Source of the DNA: Acidisoma sp965199065
Lineage (GTDB): Bacteria > Pseudomonadota > Alphaproteobacteria > Acetobacterales > Acetobacteraceae
Reading direction: 5' to 3'
Length of the DNA stretch: 64,000 nt
Assembly: GCF_965199065.1 (NCBI RefSeq)
Contig: NZ_CBDAQN010000001.1
Coordinates: forward strand, 1,550,001-1,614,000
In this document: one piece after another, positions 41,639-49,657 of the stretch
How positions within the stretch are numbered: position 1 is the first letter of the stretch
Layout of the letters: every line of letters starts with the position of its first letter
Program-made: the position numbers and the translations under genes
The notes under the pieces: model-generated
Seen by the model: only the letters and a program-made list of their open reading frames with translations
Database searches by the model: none
What the model was told of the DNA's origin: nothing

Positions 41639-42514
41639 TTACGGCAGCGGGTTGCCGCCGGTCACGCCATAGATCTCGCCGGTGATGAAGCTCGAATCAT
41701 CAGACGCGAGCAGAACATAGACCGGAGCGGTCTCGACCGGTTGGCCGGGACGCCCCAACGGCAACTGCGAGCCGAAGTTCGGGATTTTCTCCTGCGGCTG
41801 CCCGCCGCTCGGCTGGAGCGGGGTCCAGAACGGACCCGGCGCGACCGCGTTCACCCGGATGCCCTTTTCGGCCACCTGCTTCGCCAGCGCCTTCGTGAAA
41901 GCGACGATCGCGGCCTTCGTCGGCGCGTAATCGAGCAACGTCGGCGACGGCTGATAGGCCTGGATCGAACTCGTGTTGATGATGGTCGAGCCCGGCGGCA
42001 GCAACGGCACGGCGGCCTTGCACAGCCAGAACATGCTGTAGACGTTGGTCTTGAAGGTCTCGTCGAACTGCGCGGTCGTCAAATCCTCGATGCTTTCACA
42101 GGCCTGCTGATGGCCCGCAACCAGCGCGAGGATATCTAGCCCGCCCAGCGCCTTATGCGCTTCCTGCACCAGCCTCGTGCAGGCGCTTTCCTCGGTCAGG
42201 CTGCCCGGCATGGCGATGGCCCGCTGCCCGGCTTTTTCGATGAGATCGACCACCTCGCGCGCATCCGCCTCTTCCTCAGGCAGATAACTCAGCACCACAT
42301 CGGCGCCCTCACGGGCGTAGGCGATCGCGACGGCACGGCCGATGCCCGAATCTGCGCCGGTGATAAGCGCCTTCCGGCCTTCCAGCCGGCGCGACCCACG
42401 GTAGCTCTTTTCACCGTGGTCGGGCTTCGGCGACATCTCGCGTGCGAGGCCCGGGACCGGCTGGGGCTGCTCGCCGAATGGCGGCTGAGGATATTTCGTG
42501 CGTGGATCCTGCAT
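41639..42514 (-). CDS. SDR family oxidoreductase (YghA-like)
   Basis: 291 residues. After a Pro-rich N-terminus with KYPQPPFGEQPQPVPG, the short-chain dehydrogenase fold has GADSGIGRAVAIAYAREGAD (about 53-72, cofactor glycine motif), NTSSIQAYQP (catalytic Ser), YAPTKAAIVAFTKA (catalytic Tyr-x3-Lys) and VNAVAPGPFWTPL. The extended N-terminus is typical of the YghA/general-stress-type dehydrogenases (formerly glucose or ribitol dehydrogenases). Physiological substrate unknown. A 7-bp hairpin (41599-41605 with 41623-41629) follows its stop. Confidence 0.9.
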   Translation of the reverse strand: MQDPRTKYPQPPFGEQPQPVPGLAREMSPKPDHGEKSYRGSRRLEGRKALITGADSGIGRAVAIAYAREGADVVLSYLPEEEADAREVVDLIEKAGQRAIAMPGSLTEESACTRLVQEAHKALGGLDILALVAGHQQACESIEDLTTAQFDETFKTNVYSMFWLCKAAVPLLPPGSTIINTSSIQAYQPSPTLLDYAPTKAAIVAFTKALAKQVAEKGIRVNAVAPGPFWTPLQPSGGQPQEKIPNFGSQLPLGRPGQPVETAPVYVLLASDDSSFITGEIYGVTGGNPLP

Positions 42515-42613
42515 GGGGATCGCTCCTTCATTATGAGCCCCACAGCTACGCAGTCCACAGAGGCACTCAACCGCAGCAGGATTGAACTCATCGTGTGGCG
42601 GCAGAGCACGCGG

Positions 42614-43201
42614 TCATGCAGGCGTCTTGACGGTCTCCAAAGTGCCGGGCGAAAGATTAGTGGAGATTTCGGCGAGCCGATGCGCCGCCGTGACGATACG
42701 TTCCAGCGACTGCACCCGCTCGGCGACGGTCACCTCCTCAAGAAGCGCATGGAATTCACGTTCCAGTGCCGGCACGACATGCGCGCGGCCGAGCGACACA
42801 TCCACCAGCCAATCCGGAAACCCCTTCGTGATGTCCAGTTGGTTGCCGAAAAAGAACAATAGCGAACCGTCCTCGGCATGCACCGGCGAGATGAAGAGAA
42901 GGTTCCAGAACTCCGAGCCATCACGGCGATAGTTCACGATCCACTCGATGCAGCCCTGCCCGGCGTCCAGGCAGGCGCGGATGCGACGCGGCGAAGCCGG
43001 GTCCGTCTTCGGACCTTGCAGAAACCGGCAGTTCTGCCCGGTGATGTCGAGAGGATCGTAGCCGGTGAGGTCGGCGAAGGCCTGGTTCACCACGATCATC
43101 GGGCAGTCCGCCTGATGCGGATCCGACAGTACCATGGGAGCCGTGCTGTTCAGCATCGCGGTCGTCAGCGCCTCGCGGATGGCGGTCGGGTCCATCGCCA
43201 T
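42614..43201 (-). CDS. short LOV-domain blue-light photoreceptor
   Basis: 195 residues. A PAS/LOV core (about 20-125) carries the flavin-binding motif GQNCRFLQG (55-63) with photoactive Cys58, plus Asn90 (IVNYRRDGSEFWN), Asn100 and Gln121 (FFGNQLDIT), all the residues expected to hold FMN and form the Cys-flavin adduct. The C-terminal 70 residues are helical, without kinase, EAL or DNA-binding motifs, so it is a short LOV protein acting through a partner or dimer. ATG 43201 is 5 bases after the ccmE stop, so it is probably the last gene of the long photosynthesis transcript. The in-frame extension upstream is not conserved sequence. Confidence 0.88.
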   Translation of the reverse strand: MAMDPTAIREALTTAMLNSTAPMVLSDPHQADCPMIVVNQAFADLTGYDPLDITGQNCRFLQGPKTDPASPRRIRACLDAGQGCIEWIVNYRRDGSEFWNLLFISPVHAEDGSLLFFFGNQLDITKGFPDWLVDVSLGRAHVVPALEREFHALLEEVTVAERVQSLERIVTAAHRLAEISTNLSPGTLETVKTPA

Positions 43202-43206
43202 GATCT

Positions 43207-43719
43207 TCAGCCGCCGGCCAGCTTCATCGCGGTGCCGTTGAACGCCGCCGCCGGCGGCGGCTTCCCGGAATCCGGATTCCACATGCCAGCCTTCTTGAGC
43301 GCGGCCTCGACCTCGGGCGGCATGTAGCTGGAGCTGTGCTTGGCGAGAACCTCGGAGGCGGCAAACTCGCCGTCGGCGGTCATCGAGCCCATCGCGACCA
43401 CGCCCTGCCCCTCCCGGAACAGATCGGGCAGTACGCCAACGTATTCCGCCGGGACGATGTGGCCATGGCCGTCGGTTACGCCGAAGCGGGCGCCGGGCTG
43501 GCCGTCGACGCTCGTGTAGCGAAGCGAGCCTTCCGCCACCATGCCGCCGAGGCGGAAGACCTGACCGGGCTGCGGATGCTGGCTGAGCACGGCACCGGGC
43601 AACATGAAGAAGACGATGTTGCTGGAGAACGCCGTGAGGGTGAGCGCGGTCGCGCTGCCGAACCCGAACAGGCAAGCGGCGACGACCCAAAGCCGGCGAT
43701 GCTTTGCCCGCATCATCAT
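43207..43719 (-). CDS. ccmE: cytochrome c maturation protein CcmE (heme chaperone)
   Basis: 170 residues: one N-terminal membrane anchor (about 9-40) and the periplasmic OB-fold domain with FRLGGMVAEGSLRY, FGVTDGHGHIVPAEYVGVLPDLF, VAMGSM, and the heme-binding VLAKHSSSYMPPEV with His128 and Tyr132. CcmE binds heme covalently and passes it to the apocytochrome ligase. The start overlaps the ccmD stop. The C-terminal tail is Pro/Gly-rich. Confidence 0.95.
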   Translation of the reverse strand: MMMRAKHRRLWVVAACLFGFGSATALTLTAFSSNIVFFMLPGAVLSQHPQPGQVFRLGGMVAEGSLRYTSVDGQPGARFGVTDGHGHIVPAEYVGVLPDLFREGQGVVAMGSMTADGEFAASEVLAKHSSSYMPPEVEAALKKAGMWNPDSGKPPPAAAFNGTAMKLAGG

Positions 43720-43871
43720 GGCGTGCGGCCCCGGCGGCGCGGGCTTTCCGCTTCGAGTGCCGCGAGCCGCCGCCTCGCCTGTCCATGGCGGAACCAGGCG
43801 TTCACGGAAAGCGCCAGTGCCGCGACGATTGCGACCCCGTAGGAGCCCGCGATGAACGGAAGGTTGGTCAT
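43716..43871 (-). CDS. ccmD: cytochrome c maturation protein CcmD
   Basis: 51 residues: one membrane helix (FIAGSYGVAIVAALALSVNA) followed by a basic cytoplasmic tail (RHGQARRRLAALEA), the usual CcmD layout. It links CcmC and CcmE for heme delivery. ATG 43871 overlaps the ccmC stop (ATGA) and its own stop overlaps the ccmE start. Confidence 0.88.
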   Translation of the reverse strand: MTNLPFIAGSYGVAIVAALALSVNAWFRHGQARRRLAALEAESPRRRGRTP

Positions 43872-44659
43872 GCGTTCACTCCATCGGCGCGCTGCACGCG
43901 GGCCATGAGCAGAGACCCGATGCGCCGCTCCATCACGGCCGCCCGCAGCCGCGCGAGCACCAGGGCCGCGAAAAGAAGGGTAAAACCGAGTGCACAGACC
44001 AGCAAAGGGTCCAGCATGGACGCCGGCATGGTGGTCTGGCTGAAGATATGGATCGTGTCCGGCTGGTGCAGCGTGTTCCACCAGTCGACGCTGAACTTGA
44101 TGATGGGGAGGTTCACCGCCCCAACCAGCGCCAGGATGGCGGCGGCGCGAAAACCGCGCTCCTGATTGTCGAAAGCCCGGATGAGCGCGATCTGGCCGAG
44201 GTAGAGGAAAAACAGCACGAGCACCGAGGTGAGCCGCGCGTCCCAAACCCACCAGGCGCCCCACATGGGCTTGCCCCAGAGGCTGCCGGTGATGAGGCAG
44301 ACGGCGGTGAATACAGCACCCACAGGCCCGATCTCCATGGCCGCGAGATCGGCCAGGGGATGCCGCCACACGATGGACAGCAAGCCGCAGATCGCGAGCG
44401 CGCCGTAGCCCATCGAAGCGAGCCAGGCCGCGGGCACATGGACGTACATGATCCGCACAGCGTCGCCCTGCTGCCAATCGGCCGGAGAAAAGAACATTCC
44501 CCAAACCAGCCCCGCAACCGTCACGATGCCGGCACTCGCCACCAGCCAAGGGAGGATGCGGCCAGACAGCCGCAGGAACTGCCCCGGGTTGGCGAAGCGA
44601 TGAAGACTGCGGCTAGGCTTCGGCCGCGCGGTCGACAGCGCTGGGTTCAGAGCTTCCAT
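43868..44659 (-). CDS. ccmC: cytochrome c maturation protein CcmC (heme handler)
   Basis: 263 residues with about six membrane helices and the tryptophan-rich heme motif WGAWWVWDARLTSVLVLFFL (about 138-157), plus His residues in YVHVPAAW and TLHQPDTIH. It loads heme onto CcmE. ATG 44659 lies inside the 3' end of crtB (47-base overlap); a later start near LHRFANPGQF would remove much of the overlap and match the usual family N-terminus, so the start is uncertain. ccmA and ccmB are not in the window. Confidence 0.93.
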   Translation of the reverse strand: MEALNPALSTARPKPSRSLHRFANPGQFLRLSGRILPWLVASAGIVTVAGLVWGMFFSPADWQQGDAVRIMYVHVPAAWLASMGYGALAICGLLSIVWRHPLADLAAMEIGPVGAVFTAVCLITGSLWGKPMWGAWWVWDARLTSVLVLFFLYLGQIALIRAFDNQERGFRAAAILALVGAVNLPIIKFSVDWWNTLHQPDTIHIFSQTTMPASMLDPLLVCALGFTLLFAALVLARLRAAVMERRIGSLLMARVQRADGVNA

Positions 44660-45656
44660 TGACCCGATCCAGTTCGTTGAGGCGGGCGAACAACTCGACC
44701 ACCCAGCCAATCCTATCATCCACCTGCTGCCAGGGCGCGACCGCACGCGGCGAAGACGGCCCCGGCCAGACGGCTCCGACCAGGAAGTCACTCGCGGCGG
44801 CAGGCGGCAGCAACACGCCCTCTCTACCGAAGAAACAGCCCGAAAGCAGCGTCAACTTGCGGCTCAGCGGCACGACGGCCCGTGTTGAGACCGAATCGTG
44901 CCCTGCCTGCGCCACCGCTTCGCCGATGCCGTCATAGAGCAGGCGCGCCGCCCGGATGGCGGGCCGGCAGCGGGCGGGCAGCCGGGCAATGCCAGGTTCC
45001 GCCCGTGCGTAGAGACGCGCGGCCTCCGCCAGCAGCCGGGCCACGATCCGGCCAAGTCCCGGCGTGAAGCGTGGCTCGGCAAGCCAAGCCTCGGGGTCGA
45101 TGCCCTCCGCCCGCAGCCAGGAGAGCGGCAGGTAGAGGCGGCCGGCACGTGCGTCCTCCCCCACGTCGCGGGCGATGTTGGTCAGCTGCATCGCGCAGCC
45201 GAGGTCGCAGGCGGAGGAAAGCATGGCGGGATCACGCGTGCCCATCAGCAGCGCCATCATCACGCCGACGGTGCCGGCAACCCGCATCGCATAACCGATG
45301 AGAGACGGCAGATCGTCGTAGCGCCGCGCCTCGACATCCCAGGCGAAGCCCTCGAGCAGCGCTTCCGGCAGGGCGCGCGGCAGGGCGAAATCCGCCACGA
45401 CGGCGGCGAAGGCCCGGTCCACAGCGTCTCCTGTGGTGCCGGCATAAATCGCGTCGAGCCGCGCCCTCAGCGCCGCGAGCGCTTCGGCCTGATCGTCGCT
45501 GAGATCGATGGCGTCGTCGGCCGCGCGGCAGAAGGCGTAAAGCGCGGTCGCCGGCGCGCGCACCCGGGCCGGCAGGAACAACGAAGCCATCGCGAAGGAG
45601 CGCGAGCCGGTCTGCAACGTCGCCGCGCAGGCGCTGAGATCTGCGGCTGCGATCAT
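44613..45656 (-). CDS. crtB: phytoene synthase
   Basis: 347 residues of the squalene/phytoene synthase family: GSRSFAMASLFLPARVRAPA, the first Asp-rich motif FCRAADDAIDLSDD, YAMRVAGTVGVMMALLMG, and the second Asp-rich motif LTNIARDVGEDARAGRLYLP. It condenses two geranylgeranyl-PP into phytoene for photosynthetic carotenoids. ATG 45656 overlaps the stop of the 88-residue membrane orf (ATGA). The C-terminus overlaps ccmC. Confidence 0.92.
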   Translation of the reverse strand: MIAAADLSACAATLQTGSRSFAMASLFLPARVRAPATALYAFCRAADDAIDLSDDQAEALAALRARLDAIYAGTTGDAVDRAFAAVVADFALPRALPEALLEGFAWDVEARRYDDLPSLIGYAMRVAGTVGVMMALLMGTRDPAMLSSACDLGCAMQLTNIARDVGEDARAGRLYLPLSWLRAEGIDPEAWLAEPRFTPGLGRIVARLLAEAARLYARAEPGIARLPARCRPAIRAARLLYDGIGEAVAQAGHDSVSTRAVVPLSRKLTLLSGCFFGREGVLLPPAAASDFLVGAVWPGPSSPRAVAPWQQVDDRIGWVVELFARLNELDRVNGSSEPSAVDRAAEA

Positions 45657-45919
45657 GCGAACCACCGGGCGCGGAGATCGGTGAGATGCGCCACCAACGC
45701 CCCCGCGAGGCAGAGGCCGACCCAGGCATCCCCCGCGCCCGACATCCCGCAGCGCAGGGCCGCGAGCAGGAAGGCACCCGCGGCGAGGTTGGCGAGCAGG
45801 GCCGAGGGCGCGATGCCGCGTCCGGTCGCCCAGCGCAGCAGCAGCAGACCGACAGCCTCGGCCAGCACGAGGATCAGGATCAGGTCGATGACGCGGCCGT
45901 TCATGAAGAGGGCCGTCAT
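45653..45919 (-). CDS. small membrane protein between bchO and crtB
   Basis: 88 residues, mostly hydrophobic, with about three predicted helices (VIDLILILVLAEAVGLLLLR; SALLANLAAGAFLLAALRC; DAWVGLCLAGALVAHLTDLR). No known motif was recognised. It overlaps bchO by 4 bases at its start and crtB by 4 at its stop, so translational coupling with both is expected, which points to a role in pigment synthesis or its membrane placement. Function unknown. Confidence 0.8.
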   Translation of the reverse strand: MTALFMNGRVIDLILILVLAEAVGLLLLRWATGRGIAPSALLANLAAGAFLLAALRCGMSGAGDAWVGLCLAGALVAHLTDLRARWFA

Positions 45920-46839
45920 GCGCAGTCCGCCAGCGTCATCGGCTGCCCCCGCTCGGGTTGATCCATGATGGCCGCCTCCTCGATCAGCCGGGCGACCAGT
46001 CCCGGCTCCTCCTCATGGGCAAGATGGCCGAGGCCGGGCAGAAGCACCACCCGTCCGTCCGGCAACCGGGCCGCCACCCGCGTCGCATCCTCGGGCGGCA
46101 CCATGCCGTCCTTGTCGCCGACGATCAGCGTCACGGGCGCATCGAGGCGCGTGAGGTCGAGGTCGTCGAGGTTCCACCGCGCCATCATCCGCAAGGCGCC
46201 ACCGACATGGCCGGGGCGGCCCATCAGCCGGGCATAGAACTTCCGGCCGTCGGCATCGATGCGCGAGCCGGTTGCGGCCAGCAGCCTGTCGACCGTCTTC
46301 TCCTGCCGAGCCTGCAGCGCGAATATCCACGCGGTCGCGGGGCTGTTCGACAGGAGACGGGCCATGACGGAATAGAGCGCACCCTGATGCTGCGGCATCG
46401 GCGAAAGGGCGCCGTTGAGGCTGACCAGCGGCACCGGCGCGATGAGGTGGAGCAGCATCAGCCGCGCCGCGACAGCCGCCCCGGCGGAATGACCGACGAC
46501 CATGGCCGGCTGCACGCCCAGAACCTTGAGCATGGCCGCGACGGACCGCGCCATGCCATCTGAGGTCATCAGCGTCGGTGCCGGATGGCCGGTGAAGCCA
46601 TGGCCGGGCAGATCAGGCGCGACCACAGTGAAGCGCTCGGCGAGGATCGGGGCGAGGTCTCGCCAGGAATGGGTCGAGGCGCCCATGCCGTGTAGCAGCA
46701 GGATGACCGGACGACGCGCGGCGAGCCCCGGCCCCATGACCTGCACATGCCAGCGCAAGCCACCGGCGAGCACGAAGCGGCTGGCGCTCCGGTTCGGCCA
46801 GTCTCGCCCGTCCCGCCCCCAGTCCGGTGCGCCGATCAT
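45916..46839 (-). CDS. bchO: magnesium chelatase-associated alpha/beta hydrolase BchO
   Basis: 307 residues of the alpha/beta hydrolase family: HGMGASTHSWRDLAPILAER (oxyanion region), the nucleophile elbow VVGHSAGAAVAARLMLLH, VGDKDGMVPPEDA and GLGHLAHEEEPGLVARLIEE (catalytic His). BchO accompanies bchI and bchD in nearly all photosynthesis gene clusters; its exact reaction is unproven. ATG 46839 overlaps the bchD stop. The longer upstream frame lies antisense-free inside bchD but is not family sequence. Confidence 0.92.
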   Translation of the reverse strand: MIGAPDWGRDGRDWPNRSASRFVLAGGLRWHVQVMGPGLAARRPVILLLHGMGASTHSWRDLAPILAERFTVVAPDLPGHGFTGHPAPTLMTSDGMARSVAAMLKVLGVQPAMVVGHSAGAAVAARLMLLHLIAPVPLVSLNGALSPMPQHQGALYSVMARLLSNSPATAWIFALQARQEKTVDRLLAATGSRIDADGRKFYARLMGRPGHVGGALRMMARWNLDDLDLTRLDAPVTLIVGDKDGMVPPEDATRVAARLPDGRVVLLPGLGHLAHEEEPGLVARLIEEAAIMDQPERGQPMTLADCA

Positions 46840-48581
46840 GCGGCGGCCCTCACGGCACGGCTGACCGCCGCCGCATCCGCCCGCGGTAAAACGAGACACC
46901 GCGCGCCCATGGCCGCCGCGATGCGCGCCGCCTCCGGCTGCGGCCGCGGCGAAATGTCGATCACCAACGCGGGCAGCCCGGACGCCCGGAGATGGCGCGC
47001 GACCCGCTCGGCATCGGCCATGGCACGGCTGCGATCCATCACCCCATCCAGCGCCACGTTGGCGCGCCCATCCGTCAGCATCACCAGCTTCGGCGTTTCG
47101 CCCTGGCGCCGCAAGGTTTCGGCAAGGGCACGCGCCGCCTCCATGCCGGCGGCGAGCGGCGTGCCGCCACCGCCAGGCAACGCGCCCAGGCAACGACGCG
47201 CCCGCGCAAGCGCTCCCGTCGGCGGCAGCAGCAGCTCCGCCCCGGTCCCTCGGAAGGCAAACAGTGCCACCTGATCGCGCCGGAGATAGCATTCCGCGAG
47301 CATCAGCTCGACCGCACCCTTTGCCTCCGCCAGCCGGTTGAGCGCAGCAGAACCGGAGGCGTCCACGACAAAAACGGTTGTGGCGCGCGGCGCGGACTTA
47401 TAGCGACGCACATGGAGGTCGCCGGCACGGAAAGCGATACGGCCGCCGGCGCCGTTCCGGCGAAGCCGCTGCCATGGCGCGGCGGCACGCAGCGTCTCCA
47501 CCACATCCAGGCGCAGGCCATTGTTCGGGCGACCCGGTCGCGAGGCAATCGGCCGGCCACGCCGCGTGCCGCTCGGCTTGGCGGTAACGCGGCCAGCCTG
47601 ACGGCCGCCGTGACGATCCGCCGGGCCGCCGGCGGCAAGCTGGGCGAGAAGATCGGGCGGCAAAGAGGCCACCGCCGCCTGCAGAACCGCCTCAGCCAGC
47701 GCCTCCGCCATGGCCAGTTCTTCCGCGGACGGCGCCTCGGCCTCCTCGTTCGCGGCCTCACCCTTGTCCAAGTCCGGCGCCGCGTCCTCGGGCTCAGGCG
47801 CCCCCGGCTCCCCGGCGCTTTGCGGCACGCGGGTCGCACGATGGGCGAGCACGAGTTGAGCCGCGAGTGTGGCGTCAGCCTCCGTCATCGCATGCCGCCC
47901 GTCCAAGGCCGCCGCAGCGCGCGCGACGCGCAGCGCCAGCCACTCGGCCCGGGCCGAACCGATGCCCAGAGCCTCAGCGGTGGCGCAAAGCGCCTCCACC
48001 ACAGCCGCATCGGCCGTGACGGGACCGTGATGCGCCGTCGCCTCTTCAGACACGGCCATCGTTTCGGACAAGCGCACGCCATCAAGCTCGATGCGGAAAG
48101 CGAGCCGGTCAGCCAACCCAAGCGGCAGGCTCTCCTCGGTCCCCTCATCGAGCAGAACCAGCCCGACACGCGCCGGATGGCGGATCGTGAAACCGTCGCG
48201 CTCGGCCGCCACCTCGCCGAGATCGAGCATGGCGGCAAGCCGCGCCGCCGTGGCGCCGGAAAGCCGCTCCGCCGAACCGATGACGACGATCCCGCCATCC
48301 GCCTCGGCAAGCAACCCGCGTGCGATGGCCGCCTGGCCGCTGGCGAGGGTCACGCCGAGATCAAGGCCGCCGAGCAGCCGGTCATCCGCAATGGTCGCCG
48401 GACAGCGGCTCCAAGGCGCCTCGACCGGCATCATCGCCCGCAGCATCCCGAGGAAACGGTCCCGCACAGGGCCGGCCGCGGCCTTCACCTGGATGCCGGT
48501 GCCGAAGGGGTCGTGGGCGAAGAGCCGCGCCACGACAGTCGCGACCGTCCAGGCGGAGGCAGCGGTCGAGCTATCGCTCAT
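46836..48581 (-). CDS. bchD: magnesium chelatase subunit D
   Basis: 581 residues. The N-terminal half is an AAA+ domain without a proper Walker A, as usual for BchD; the middle is an acidic, Pro/Ala/Glu-rich linker (about 255-300); the C-terminal third is a von Willebrand A integrin-type domain with MIDAS motif VDASGSAAL and VMLTDGRANVAL. With BchI and BchH it inserts Mg2+ into protoporphyrin IX. Start and stop overlap bchI and bchO by 4 bases each. Confidence 0.95.
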   Translation of the reverse strand: MSDSSTAASAWTVATVVARLFAHDPFGTGIQVKAAAGPVRDRFLGMLRAMMPVEAPWSRCPATIADDRLLGGLDLGVTLASGQAAIARGLLAEADGGIVVIGSAERLSGATAARLAAMLDLGEVAAERDGFTIRHPARVGLVLLDEGTEESLPLGLADRLAFRIELDGVRLSETMAVSEEATAHHGPVTADAAVVEALCATAEALGIGSARAEWLALRVARAAAALDGRHAMTEADATLAAQLVLAHRATRVPQSAGEPGAPEPEDAAPDLDKGEAANEEAEAPSAEELAMAEALAEAVLQAAVASLPPDLLAQLAAGGPADRHGGRQAGRVTAKPSGTRRGRPIASRPGRPNNGLRLDVVETLRAAAPWQRLRRNGAGGRIAFRAGDLHVRRYKSAPRATTVFVVDASGSAALNRLAEAKGAVELMLAECYLRRDQVALFAFRGTGAELLLPPTGALARARRCLGALPGGGGTPLAAGMEAARALAETLRRQGETPKLVMLTDGRANVALDGVMDRSRAMADAERVARHLRASGLPALVIDISPRPQPEAARIAAAMGARCLVLPRADAAAVSRAVRAAA

Positions 48582-49657
48582 GCGGCGCCAAACAGATCAG
48601 CGAGGGCGCGCTCGACCCTGGGGCCGGCGCCAGCCTCGTCCAGCGGATTGCGGCGCAGCCGGTGCCGCAGCGCGGGCAGCGCAACCCGCCGCAGGTGCCC
48701 CGCCGCGATCGTCTCGTCGCCATCCAAGGCCGCAAGCGCACGGGCGGCTCGTAGCAGGGTCAGTTCGCCGCGCAGCCCATCGGTGCCAAGCGCGATGCAG
48801 AGCCGGGCCGCCAACTCCAGCACCACGTCCGGCGTCGCCATGCTGCCGAGGCGCACGCGGGCCGCGAGGATGCGGCTGCCAAGCTCGCGCTCGGCCTCGG
48901 CCCATTGGTCGAGGAACGCGCTGGAATCGGTGTCGAAGGCATCGCGCCGCCGCAGAACCTCGACGCGCTCGGCGACGGTGCCGGGTGTCGATACCTCCAC
49001 GGCCAGTCCGAAGCGGTCGAGCAGTTGCGGGCGGAGATCGCCCTCCTCCGGGTTGCCGCTGCCGACCAGCACGAAGCGTGCTGGATGACGAACGCTGAGC
49101 CCCTCGCGCTCGACCACATTCTCGCCCGACGCCGCCACGTCCAGCAGAAGGTCGACGAGATGGTCTTCGAGCAGATTGACCTCGTCGATGTAGAGGAACC
49201 CGCGATGGGCGCGGGCGAGCAGCCCGGGCTGGAACTGCTTCACGCCATCGACCAGGGCACGTTCGAGATCGAGGGCGCCGACGAGCCGGTCCTCGGTCGT
49301 GCCGAGTGGAAGGTCGACCGTCGGCACGGGTGCGAGACGCTCGCGGCGCCCCTGTGGGGCCGCTTCCGCGCAGGATGGGCAGGCGCCGATGTCGGCGGCC
49401 GGATCGCAGTGATACGGGCAGTCCGCCACCACCCGCATCGCCGGCAGCAGCCCGGCGAGCGCCCGCACGGCCGTGGACTTGCCGGTGCCGCGGTCGCCCA
49501 TCACCAGCACGCCGCCGATGCCGGGATCGACCGCTGCCAGCAGCAGGCAGAGCTTCATCTCCGCCTGGCCGACGATGGCGCTGAACGGGTAGACGCGCCG
49601 GCCCCGAGGCGCGGACGCCTCGACACGCGTGTCAGCCGCGGCGAGCACCTCGCTCAT
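48578..49657 (-). CDS. bchI: magnesium chelatase ATPase subunit I
   Basis: 359 residues, an AAA+ ATPase: YPFSAIVGQAEMKLCLLLAA, Walker A MGDRGTGKSTAVRALAGL, Walker B GFLYIDEVNLLEDHLVDLLL, and VLVGSGNPEEGDLRPQLLDR (sensor and arginine-finger region). It drives Mg2+ insertion by the BchD-BchH complex. Overlaps hemA at its start by 4 bases. Confidence 0.97.
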   Translation of the reverse strand: MSEVLAAADTRVEASAPRGRRVYPFSAIVGQAEMKLCLLLAAVDPGIGGVLVMGDRGTGKSTAVRALAGLLPAMRVVADCPYHCDPAADIGACPSCAEAAPQGRRERLAPVPTVDLPLGTTEDRLVGALDLERALVDGVKQFQPGLLARAHRGFLYIDEVNLLEDHLVDLLLDVAASGENVVEREGLSVRHPARFVLVGSGNPEEGDLRPQLLDRFGLAVEVSTPGTVAERVEVLRRRDAFDTDSSAFLDQWAEAERELGSRILAARVRLGSMATPDVVLELAARLCIALGTDGLRGELTLLRAARALAALDGDETIAAGHLRRVALPALRHRLRRNPLDEAGAGPRVERALADLFGAA

